In this document: piece by piece, positions 1 to 5,828 of the stretch
How positions within the stretch are numbered: the first letter of the stretch is position 1
How the letters are laid out: every line of letters starts with the position of its first letter
NCBI GenBank assembly: GCA_964586315.1
Contig: CAZPHE010000100.1
Location: forward strand, 1 to 6,543
DNA: 6,543 nucleotides
Direction of reading: 5' to 3'
Origin: CAZEER01 sp964586315
Lineage (GTDB): Bacteria; Fidelibacterota; Marinisomatia; Marinisomatales; UBA1611
Translations under genes and position numbers: made by a program
Notes under the pieces: model-generated
What the model was told of the DNA's origin: nothing
Seen by the model: only the letters and a program-made list of their open reading frames with translations
The model's database searches: none

Positions 1-204
1 TCACGTTCGAAGCTGAGCTAATATAGCTCTGTACTGTCGGAAGATTTTGCCCCAAAACTAACACAGTTTTTCTGTGAGTAACCCCTCACAACCTCCAATT
101 ATTTTCCGGACAATTATTGGTAAAGTTAGTATTTAGATTTATAATACTCTTGATAAAGAAGAATTAGTTTTATCTGATAATGAGAAATAATTCACAACAA
201 CAAG
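1..204. other. Non-coding left edge with several small inverted repeats
   Basis: No reading frame entering from the left stays open on the plus strand: stops occur within the first 25 bases in all three frames. The minus strand offers nothing longer than about 28 codons. What can be seen is a series of inverted repeats: GAGCTA/TAGCTC (15-29, 3-base loop), CACAG/CTGTG around TTTTT (62-76), TGTGAG/CTCACA (73-90), and an imperfect 9-bp repeat CCAATTATT/AATTATTGG (95-120, one mismatch). The second and third share bases 73-76, so they cannot form together. The stretch ends at a strong terminator. It may be the 3' untranslated part of a gene lying outside the window or a small structured RNA; I recognise no known RNA family. 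Confidence 0.4.
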
Positions 205-227
205 CCCCACATTCGTGGGGTTTTTTG
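202..227 (+). terminator. Strong rho-independent terminator
   Basis: The stem is CCCCAC (205-210) paired with GTGGGG (215-220) around the four-base loop ATTC, followed at once by TTTTTT (221-226). Six G-C/A-T pairs, a tight loop and a clean U-tract make this the clearest intrinsic terminator in the window. It ends transcription arriving from the left, although no coding gene is visible there. The promoter-like block of the next gene begins only a few bases after the T-tract. Confidence 0.85.
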
Positions 228-232
228 TTTGT

Positions 233-251
233 GGGATGATGGGTAGATTTG
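233..251 (+). promoter_or_regulatory. Putative promoter block, copy A
   Basis: GGGATGATGGGTAGATTTG lies directly behind the terminator T-tract. Nearly the same block occurs at 4156-4174 and 5829-5845. The segment TAGATTTG (244-251) fits the TAnnTTTG form of the Bacteroidetes -7 box, and the hexamer TAGATT ends five bases before the ATG at 255. If it is a -10 element, transcription would start at or beside the A of the start codon, giving a leaderless message; this agrees with the absence of any Shine-Dalgarno sequence. The function is inferred from position and recurrence only. Confidence 0.5.
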
Positions 252-254
252 TGT

Positions 255-575
255 ATGTTATATAAAGTTCGAGCGAAAATAATTGAAGAAAACTTAAGTA
301 TGTTTTATGAAAAACTTATTGATGGGACAATTTATAATCAGCGTCCAGATGGAAAAGAAATAGTTGCTTCCATGAAGCGAGCAAAATTAATTAAATCAGG
401 CGTTGTAGAATGGTTCGAAAATTGTGGTTGTTCAATACCACTACAACATGAACGTGAAACCCAATATGATTATTATTTTTCTGAGATCACCACTGAGCTT
501 GTAGATGAACCGGGTAGAATTAATGGAAAGTCTTTTTGGTCTTATATGGGAAAAAATAATAATCACCCAAAATAA
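255..575 (+). CDS. Conserved hypothetical small protein (106 aa)
   Basis: A soluble protein of 106 residues with no signal peptide or membrane segment. It begins MLYKVRAK, carries a central block DGTIYNQRPDGKEIVASMKRA at about residues 23-43 (key residues D23, G24, Q28, P30, D31, G32), and has a later stretch around PLQHERETQYDYYF. The DGTI..Q.PDG.EI..SM.RA pattern looks like one I have seen in uncharacterised bacterial proteins, but I can assign no function. I chose ATG 255 over the in-frame TTG at 249, because TTG 249 lies inside the putative promoter block and ATG 255 is spaced from that block exactly as the start at 5851 is. No ribosome binding site is visible. The gene is monocistronic, with a terminator before it and decayed sequence after it. 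Confidence 0.7.
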   Translation: MLYKVRAKIIEENLSMFYEKLIDGTIYNQRPDGKEIVASMKRAKLIKSGVVEWFENCGCSIPLQHERETQYDYYFSEITTELVDEPGRINGKSFWSYMGKNNNHPK

Positions 576-684
576 GAACACTTGAAAAAATTCACTTAAT
601 AATAAGATATGTGTCAATATTTATCATTATTACTGTTCATTGGTTTGAGAGCAGAAGGAATACGATATTGAACATATTTTTTAG
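576..684. other. AT-rich gap without a supported gene
   Basis: I see no intact gene here. One open frame (GTG 611 to stop 725-727) would give a 38-residue hydrophobic-then-basic peptide, but it has no ATG and no ribosome binding site, and its composition is what AT-rich DNA gives by chance. No convincing terminator hairpin follows the small gene ending at 575. Confidence 0.4.
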
Positions 685-962
685 GAAGATAACGTATACC
701 AAAAAAAGTTTAGTGAAGAAATTGTAGATGGTAATATCTATGAATAGTTATGATAGAATAAAAAGTAAAACAAATTGGAAGAATGGCACTATAGATTTCA
801 TTACTGACCATATAAATACAAATGGGCGTAGGTGGTAGTTGGAGTGCAACTCCGCATTCGGAATATATCTTAAATCTAAGTCCTATATCATTTTCTTTTA
901 CACTTATTCCTTTTGAAGATAAAGTAAACTTAAATGGTTTATATAGATTAGAGATAGATTAA
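685..962 (+). pseudogene. Probable decayed coding sequence, frameshifted
   Basis: Three consecutive protein-like stretches lie in different plus-strand frames. At 685-744 the reading is EDNVYQKKFSEEIVDGNIYE followed by a stop. At 728-838 there is a 36-residue frame from ATG 728 containing KSKTNWKNGTIDFITDHINTNG. At 822-962 there is a 46-residue frame from ATG 822 containing GVGGSWSATPHSEY and ending NGLYRLEID. The last reads like a genuine C-terminus and overlaps the stop codon of the convergent minus-strand gene by three bases. The switch between the second and third frames falls near 821-838 and could be a frameshift in an old gene. The first stretch resembles residues 16-29 of the product of 255-575. 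Whether these are pieces of one gene or of two is unclear, and chance open frames cannot be ruled out. Confidence 0.35.
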
Positions 963-2062
963 TCGAGCAAATTATTAATATTTATTCGAACTGATAAAAT
1001 GTAAGGACTTTCTCCTTCATTCCAATGTCCATAAGTGGTGGTTACTATATCACCATTAGGTAATATTTCCACTCCAGGATATGCACAATCCCATTGGTGT
1101 TTATTATCTTTAATACGGATTCGAAATTCTCCAGGTTTACCATTTACAATATCTTCATAATTTCCAACCCAAGCAACCCAATCTCCAAGCGTTGGGCTAT
1201 TGTGGGCTGTATCTCGAAATGATAAAAAAAGCCGTCCATCTTTTAGATATTTCCCTGTGTGCCGATCACCAGTGAGTTCCCGTGGAAGTTCCAATGGAGT
1301 GCTCCAAGATAGCCCTTCATCATCGGAAAAAATTACATGGGAATTTTTGGTTCTGCTATTTTCCCTTAACAATGCTGCCAGTTGCTGCCCATCAGGTGAA
1401 CGTATGATTCCTGGCTCGCAAAGATTAATCTGGTCATTTTTGTATATAGGAAGTGGATGAGACCAAGTAAGTCCTCCATCAGTGGAGATGGTTTGATATA
1501 ACGTGAAAATACCAGTCCACATTCCTCCTTTTGTGAAAAACCGTCCATCATCATGAAACATGGCCAAATAATGTCCAGGTTTTTTTAATTCTACAACAGA
1601 ACCCATCACGACAATTCCACCCCAATCCCCCGCTGGATATAATTCAGACCAATTTTTTCCATTATCTTCTGAAACAGCAAGCCTTGCTGGATAAAGACCT
1701 GACCACAAAATGAGACGTTTTAAACCTTTCTCATCTACAACTTGGTGAATTGTTGGTACTTCTTTACTTGAATACCAACTATGAGGAACCATAAGGCGAT
1801 CTGACCAAGTTTTTCCACCATCATCACTACGTTTATATATAATTTCTCCCTTTCCATGCCCTTTTGGATAAACAACAAGAATTGTTTTCCCATCTTCTAA
1901 AAGAACTGTACTTGGATGCCCTAAGTAAATATCATCTTCTTGATCCACAATTGTTTGAAGATCTGTTCTCTTATTTAGCTCAATAGTTGGAATGTTAAAT
2001 GGTCTCGAACCAGAACTAAACAATACTGAACAAAGCATAATGAAGGTTCCAAATCGTTTCAT
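959..2062 (-). CDS. Exported sialidase-like BNR/Asp-box protein
   Basis: A 367-residue beta-propeller protein of the sialidase (neuraminidase) superfamily. Four Asp-boxes of the S-x-D-x-G-x-[TS]-W type are visible: SDDGGKTW (79-86), SEDNGKNW (131-138), STDGGLTW (193-200) and SDDEGLSW (246-253). Near the C-terminus CAYPGVEILPNGDIVTTTYG (326-345) matches the closing blade of proteins usually labelled exo-alpha-sialidase. The N-terminus (MKR then about 13 hydrophobic residues, cleavage perhaps near 18-20) looks like a Sec signal peptide; Cys11 does not sit in a good lipobox. I find no F/Y-R-I-P motif, which carries the first arginine of the GH33 triad; GHPS stands at about 48-51 instead, so true sialidase activity is doubtful. 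It is the last gene of the operon, its ATG overlapping the upstream TGA (ATGA), implying translational coupling. The substrate is unknown; a carbohydrate on an extracellular glycoprotein or polysaccharide is the family-level expectation. Confidence 0.85.
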   Translation of the reverse strand: MKRFGTFIMLCSVLFSSGSRPFNIPTIELNKRTDLQTIVDQEDDIYLGHPSTVLLEDGKTILVVYPKGHGKGEIIYKRSDDGGKTWSDRLMVPHSWYSSKEVPTIHQVVDEKGLKRLILWSGLYPARLAVSEDNGKNWSELYPAGDWGGIVVMGSVVELKKPGHYLAMFHDDGRFFTKGGMWTGIFTLYQTISTDGGLTWSHPLPIYKNDQINLCEPGIIRSPDGQQLAALLRENSRTKNSHVIFSDDEGLSWSTPLELPRELTGDRHTGKYLKDGRLFLSFRDTAHNSPTLGDWVAWVGNYEDIVNGKPGEFRIRIKDNKHQWDCAYPGVEILPNGDIVTTTYGHWNEGESPYILSVRININNLLD

Positions 2063-3102
2063 CTTAAAATAAACCCATCTTTCAATGGGTCAATGGGATT
2101 AATCCAAAAGGAGTTTTTCCCGATAAGGAATGCTGATCCTCTTACCTCAGGAATGACAGCTTCATATTTTCCAATAGTTTTTATTTCATTAATTTTTACT
2201 GAGAATGTAGAACCAATAATACTTTCGATGGTGATGGATTCACCAATACCAATCTCACCACGTGCATAGTGAATTGCAACGCGGGCACTAACGCCAGTCC
2301 CTGTTGGACTTCTGTCAACTTCCCCTTCCGCAAAAATGCAAACATTTCGACTATGGTTATTAAAATCTTTTGGTGGTCCGGTGAAGATTGTGCCATATAA
2401 AAAATTCATTTCTGGTTCTGTTGGGTGATCCAATTTTATAGAATTCGAAATTGTGTTTTTAATTAACATTCCTTTTTCGATGAGTTCATCATGGTATTCT
2501 TGTGTACAATCCAAATTAAATTGAGCTACATTAACAAATGCGTAATATGCACCACCGAATGCTAGATCATAACAAATATTTCCTAATCCAGGTACATTCA
2601 CAATTGAACCTATCTGCTGCACAAATGAAGGGACATTGTGAAATCCTATGCTTGTGATTTCTCCATTCTTTACTTCTGCAAAGGAACGAATAAACCCTGA
2701 AGGAACATCCATTTTTACTTCAGTGACGGGTTCAGTTTTTTTAATTAATCCAGTTTCTACAAACGCTTTTGTTAATGCAATTACTGCATGACCACATCCC
2801 GTAGAATATCCTTCATTATGAATAAAAATAACTCCAAAATCTGCTTCAGGTGTATCAGGATCTACGATGAGTGCCCCATACATATCTGCGTGCCCTCGTG
2901 GTTCCAAAATGAGTGCTTTTCTAATATGATCAAAATCATTTTTAACATTAGCAATTTTTTCTAAAAGTGTTTCCCCCTTTAGATGGGGAAATCCGGAAAT
3001 GATAATTCGAAGCGGTTCTCCTCCCGTATGTGCATCAAGGGTTTGAATCTCAAGCCAATCTTTTGGAGCTTGCCAATTTTTTAGTTTTTTAATCTTAATC
3101 AT
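2059..3102 (-). CDS. lhpH: Trans-3-hydroxy-L-proline dehydratase (proline racemase family)
   Basis: A cytoplasmic enzyme of 347 residues in the proline racemase family. The three family members differ in two catalytic positions: Cys/Cys in proline racemase and 4-hydroxyproline epimerase, Cys/Thr in trans-3-hydroxy-L-proline dehydratase (EC 4.2.1.77). Here the first motif is STGCGH with Cys103 and the second is DRSPTGTG with Thr267, so the Cys/Thr pair points to the dehydratase, which removes water to give pyrroline-2-carboxylate. Other family marks are DAHTGGEPLR near residue 23 and EPRGHADMYGAL near 67. Length is normal. I chose ATG 3102, which lies two bases after the upstream stop (TGATCATG); TTG at 3108 is in frame and would overlap it. 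No Shine-Dalgarno is seen, so translation is probably coupled. The next gene overlaps its stop by four bases. The neighbouring reductase supports the call. The symbol follows usage in Azospirillum. Confidence 0.85.
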   Translation of the reverse strand: MIKIKKLKNWQAPKDWLEIQTLDAHTGGEPLRIIISGFPHLKGETLLEKIANVKNDFDHIRKALILEPRGHADMYGALIVDPDTPEADFGVIFIHNEGYSTGCGHAVIALTKAFVETGLIKKTEPVTEVKMDVPSGFIRSFAEVKNGEITSIGFHNVPSFVQQIGSIVNVPGLGNICYDLAFGGAYYAFVNVAQFNLDCTQEYHDELIEKGMLIKNTISNSIKLDHPTEPEMNFLYGTIFTGPPKDFNNHSRNVCIFAEGEVDRSPTGTGVSARVAIHYARGEIGIGESITIESIIGSTFSVKINEIKTIGKYEAVIPEVRGSAFLIGKNSFWINPIDPLKDGFILR

Positions 3103-3104
3103 GA

Positions 3105-4037
3105 TCAAATTTTTTTCATTATCAAATTTACCATTGCAAGATCTTGGATAGCGTTTCCCACCGATTTAAATAAAGTAATTTCATTTTCTGATTCCCTGCC
3201 AGGCAATTCACCTATTACAACCTGTCCTAATTCTCCGTAAACCTTCTCAAAGAACCATTGCCCTTCTTTCATTGGAATTATTAGGTCTCCCGCTTCTTTT
3301 TTGCAGGCCTTTATTTGGTCAACGATGATTTTTGAATGGATAACTATATCTGAAGACACTTCCCTCATCATTGGCTGATGTGATCCAATGACATTTAAAT
3401 GACAACCTGATTTAATATTACCAAATTCAATTAGAGGAAATTTGGATGGTGTAGTAGTACAAATTATATCGGCCTGTTTTAAGGTTTCTTGGGATCCAAT
3501 TTCACAATTTATCTTTTTGGAATGTGAATCACAAAATTTTGTAGCCGTTTTATTATCTCGACTGAATATGATGAACTTTTTAATCTTTCGAATTTTAATG
3601 ATTGCTTCCAAATGAGAAGCAGCTTGAACACCTGTCCCAAAAATTGCACAAATAACCGAATCCTCTTTTGCCATGAGATCTGTTGCCAATCCAGATGCTG
3701 CTGCTGTTCTAATCGCCGTAATAGATTCTCCATCAAAGGTGGCAATGTGGTTACCTCTCGAAGCATCAAAAACTTGAACAACGCTATGAATCAGAGGTAG
3801 ACCTTTATGGGGATTGGAATAATTCAAGGATACAATCTTTACGCAATAGTAGGAGGTTCCGATAGCATAAGCCGGCATAACTAAGGATGTCGCATTTTTA
3901 TCCGGAAATTCCAAATTCAAGCGATTAGGAACAAGAGCATCACCACGACTTAATTGAGTGAAAGCGGTTTTCATAGCATGGATGGCTTCTTCCATGGAAA
4001 CCATTTTTGAAATTTGATTATTATTTAAGGAAATCAT
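3105..4037 (-). CDS. lhpI: Delta1-pyrroline-2-carboxylate reductase (ornithine cyclodeaminase/mu-crystallin family)
   Basis: A 310-residue NAD(P)-dependent enzyme of the ornithine cyclodeaminase/mu-crystallin family, of normal length. Visible marks: conserved Lys67 in CVKIVS, ITAIRTAAASGLA at 106-118 with Arg110, the Rossmann loop FGTGVQAASHLEA at 133-145, NVIGSHQPMMRE at 215-226, Asp240, EAGDL at 248-252, and the C-terminal KSVGNAIQDLA at 291-301. The family includes ornithine cyclodeaminase, alanine dehydrogenase, ketimine reductase and pyrroline-2-carboxylate reductase, and sequence alone does not separate them. The gene is first in an operon with a Cys/Thr-type trans-3-hydroxyproline dehydratase, whose product tautomerises to delta1-pyrroline-2-carboxylate. 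Reduction of that compound to L-proline is therefore the most economical role. Start ATG 4037 is unambiguous; a TTGGGTA promoter-like element lies about 25 bases upstream. The symbol follows Azospirillum and rests on context. Confidence 0.8.
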   Translation of the reverse strand: MISLNNNQISKMVSMEEAIHAMKTAFTQLSRGDALVPNRLNLEFPDKNATSLVMPAYAIGTSYYCVKIVSLNYSNPHKGLPLIHSVVQVFDASRGNHIATFDGESITAIRTAAASGLATDLMAKEDSVICAIFGTGVQAASHLEAIIKIRKIKKFIIFSRDNKTATKFCDSHSKKINCEIGSQETLKQADIICTTTPSKFPLIEFGNIKSGCHLNVIGSHQPMMREVSSDIVIHSKIIVDQIKACKKEAGDLIIPMKEGQWFFEKVYGELGQVVIGELPGRESENEITLFKSVGNAIQDLAMVNLIMKKI

Positions 4038-4050
4038 GAATTGATTTCAA

Positions 4051-4076
4051 TTTAAAATTCGTACCCAATGTTGACG
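4051..4076 (-). promoter_or_regulatory. Possible promoter of the hydroxyproline operon
   Basis: Read on the minus strand, this stretch is CAACATTGGGTACGAATTTT. The core TTGGGTA (4068-4062) matches the core of the three plus-strand blocks, especially copy B (GTTGGGTA). The hexamer TACGAA (4063-4058) would place a transcription start near 4052 and leave a leader of about 15 bases before ATG 4037. The match is short and the right half of the block (GATTTG) is not conserved, so this is a weaker candidate than the plus-strand copies. Confidence 0.3.
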
Positions 4077-4101
4077 TAATTATTAAATTCATTTTTTGAT
4101 C

Positions 4102-4113
4102 TTATAATTATAA
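4102..4113. promoter_or_regulatory. Perfect palindrome in the divergent region, possible operator
   Basis: TTATAATTATAA is a perfect 12-bp palindrome midway between the divergently transcribed reductase (start 4037) and lipoprotein (start 4211) genes. A palindrome between divergent promoters can be a repressor or activator site, but an A/T-only palindrome of this length is also likely by chance in DNA this AT-rich. No regulator gene is present in the window. Confidence 0.15.
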
Positions 4114-4155
4114 AGAAAGTACTTAGTAAAAAAAAGTCTATGTTTTTCATTTTTT

Positions 4156-4174
4156 GGGATGTTGGGTAGATTTG
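4156..4174 (+). promoter_or_regulatory. Putative promoter block, copy B
   Basis: GGGATGTTGGGTAGATTTG differs from copy A (233-251) at one base, and like it follows a T-run (TTTTTT at 4150-4155), though here no stem is visible before the run. If TAGATT (4167-4172) is the -10 element, the transcript would begin near 4178 and carry a leader of about 33 bases to the lipoprotein ATG at 4211. At 4178, the position where copies A and C have their ATG, there is an ATA codon in frame with the lipoprotein, so the leaderless arrangement may have been lost here. Confidence 0.5.
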
Positions 4175-4210
4175 GTAATACATAGAATAAGAATATTTAA
4201 ATATATAAAG

Positions 4211-5767
4211 ATGATTCATTTAAAATACTCTTCTCTTTTGATAATTTTAACATATATTATTTCATGCTCGAAAGATGGGAACGCTAGTATGAATCATCTG
4301 GATATAGAAAAAGAGTCCTATTATGGTACCTATTTGTTCAAAGATAGCAATTGTTCTGGTTATGATATTCAATATTTAACAATTGATGAAAGTGGAATTT
4401 CATTTTTTGACTATTTAGGTGATTTCTGTGATGATACGGTCAATTGCTATTCAGCTAAATCTTTTGAGCTCATGAAATCGTCTATAGATACTATTTTAAA
4501 TATATCTATTGAAAATGATGAAATGAGTAATGGATTCATTCATATTGTTTCGGATAGTTCAATATTAGTTTCTTATGTTGGAATCAATGATAGCGTAGAA
4601 CATAGTTGGGAAAAAATAAAAGATAAAATCTACTCATTTACCCCATTATGTGATCAAGAATACGTAAATACAAAAGATCTTGTGGATATGATGGTCTACG
4701 CTGTTGACGATGAAGGCGATTTATTATGGGAAAGCTACTTGCATGAGGGTATCTGGGAAGTAGGCAACTCTGTTACGCCATTATCTGATGGTGGTTACAT
4801 AGTTTTTGGTCTTTTTGATGCTGTCAATTGGGGTGGATGCTGCTATACTAAAAATGCAGGCATGCGGGATATTGTTAAGCTCAATAGTCAAGGACAAGAA
4901 CAGTGGCGTAAACAAATCAATTATGAAGATTATAGTACTTTAACCTATTGGCCTTACACAGATATAGGAAAATCCCTAATTCAGACTTCCCAAGGTGATC
5001 TGGTGGTTATAATACCTGGCTTGGACCATATTATGAATGTTGTAATGATGGATACGTCTGGAAGTGTGATCTGGAGCCAGAACCTTCCAGAATTATATTC
5101 TTGGAGTGGACATAATGAGATATTGGAAACGGAGTATGGAAACCTTGCAGTTATTGGCGGAACTTATGCAACGTTTTTACTGTTAGATTATTATTCAGGC
5201 AATATTCTTGAACAAAAAGAATATGAAGGGCTAAGATATGCAAAAGCAATTATAAGTGTTGATGGTGATTTTGCTATTCTTGGACTAGTCAATGACCCAG
5301 AGAGTTTCAGCAATAGACCTCTTTATTTGCAGAAAGTTTCAAGTGAAGGTGACCAGATTTGGTTAAAAACCTGGGAAGATGATACAACTAAACCTAGACA
5401 AGCAATGGATCTAATTCGTACATCTGATCATGGTTATCTCTTGTTTTGCAATACTGACCCTCCGCCAAACGCAACATTAATTAAAACTGATTCAGAAGGG
5501 AATGAAGAATGGAGAAAAAAATATAATGACTACACTGGTGGTGAAGGTTGGATACACAAAACTGAAGATGGTGGGTATTTTATGGCATCCGTATATGCAG
5601 TTACAAAGTTAGACTCAAATGGAGACATTCAATGGAGTGCTGCTTCTAGTGCCGACAGTTTTCTTAAGTATTTTAATAATGGTATAGTTGTAGGGGCCAA
5701 CCGTGATATGAGAAAAATAGATGGCGGAGCAATTTTTACCGGATATGGTTCATCAAAAGATAGGTGA
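4211..5767 (+). CDS. Lipoprotein with N-terminal Cys-containing domain and beta-propeller-like repeats
   Basis: A 518-residue predicted lipoprotein. The N-terminus has Lys5, a hydrophobic run and the lipobox IISC with Cys19 as the acylation site. Residues about 35-135 form a separate, probably beta-rich domain with Cys48, Cys73 and Cys79. From about 160 on, a repeat recurs: a D-x-x-G-x-x-x-W turn (166-173, 225-232, 281-288, 377-384, 427-434, 468-475, with a degenerate one near 326-334), alternating with strands such as LSDGGYIVFG (191-200), SVDGDFAILG (349-358) and TEDGGYFMAS (451-460). Six clear and one weak unit suggest a six- or seven-bladed propeller. No enzyme motif is recognised; binding or scaffold roles at the cell envelope are possible. 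I chose ATG 4211 because it gives a complete lipoprotein signal; the frame extends to TTG 4154, but that codon lies in the promoter block. The neighbours do not reveal a function. Confidence 0.8.
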   Translation: MIHLKYSSLLIILTYIISCSKDGNASMNHLDIEKESYYGTYLFKDSNCSGYDIQYLTIDESGISFFDYLGDFCDDTVNCYSAKSFELMKSSIDTILNISIENDEMSNGFIHIVSDSSILVSYVGINDSVEHSWEKIKDKIYSFTPLCDQEYVNTKDLVDMMVYAVDDEGDLLWESYLHEGIWEVGNSVTPLSDGGYIVFGLFDAVNWGGCCYTKNAGMRDIVKLNSQGQEQWRKQINYEDYSTLTYWPYTDIGKSLIQTSQGDLVVIIPGLDHIMNVVMMDTSGSVIWSQNLPELYSWSGHNEILETEYGNLAVIGGTYATFLLLDYYSGNILEQKEYEGLRYAKAIISVDGDFAILGLVNDPESFSNRPLYLQKVSSEGDQIWLKTWEDDTTKPRQAMDLIRTSDHGYLLFCNTDPPPNATLIKTDSEGNEEWRKKYNDYTGGEGWIHKTEDGGYFMASVYAVTKLDSNGDIQWSAASSADSFLKYFNNGIVVGANRDMRKIDGGAIFTGYGSSKDR

Positions 5768-5800
5768 TATCAGTTAAGTAAAATTATCACGTTAAATATC

Positions 5801-5826
5801 AAACCTCAATCAGACAGGGTTTTTTG
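5801..5826 (+). terminator. Weak intrinsic terminator after the lipoprotein gene
   Basis: AAACCT (5801-5806) can pair with GGGTTT (5817-5822), with one T-G wobble, around a ten-base loop, and six T residues run from 5820 to 5825. The stem is short and partly overlaps the T-tract, so termination is likely inefficient. It lies 33 bases after the lipoprotein stop. As at 202-227, the next promoter-like block starts immediately after the T-tract. Confidence 0.5.
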
Positions 5827-5828
5827 TT

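Noticed and set aside
1..30. tRNA-like GTTCGAA near the left edge
   Set aside because: The flanking bases do not form a T-stem and no acceptor end follows, so it is not the tail of a tRNA or tmRNA that I can support.
78..170. Short open frame ending LVFRFIILLIKKN at the left edge
   Set aside because: No ATG start, only about 30 codons, and it crosses the inverted repeat at 95-120; nothing supports translation.
249..254. TTG 249 as start of the small protein
   Set aside because: It lies inside TAGATTTG of the promoter block; ATG 255 has the same spacing to the block as ATG 5851.
611..727. GTG-started 38-residue open frame with a hydrophobic stretch
   Set aside because: No ATG, no ribosome binding site, low-complexity composition typical of AT-rich non-coding DNA, and it overlaps the better protein-like fragment at 685-744.
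840..855. Small hairpin GGAGT/ACTCC as a terminator
   Set aside because: The stem is only five base pairs, lacks a T-tract on either strand, and lies inside the protein-like frame 822-962.
1200..1460. Plus-strand open frame opposite the sialidase-like gene
   Set aside because: It is antisense to a well-supported Asp-box protein, its translation is rich in Ser/Cys as expected of a shadow frame, and it has no start signal.
4154..4210. Longer lipoprotein starting at TTG 4154 (19 extra residues)
   Set aside because: The extension would be translated from the conserved promoter-like block and would bury the lipobox signal behind a poorly hydrophobic leader. ATG 4211 gives a complete, normal lipoprotein signal peptide.
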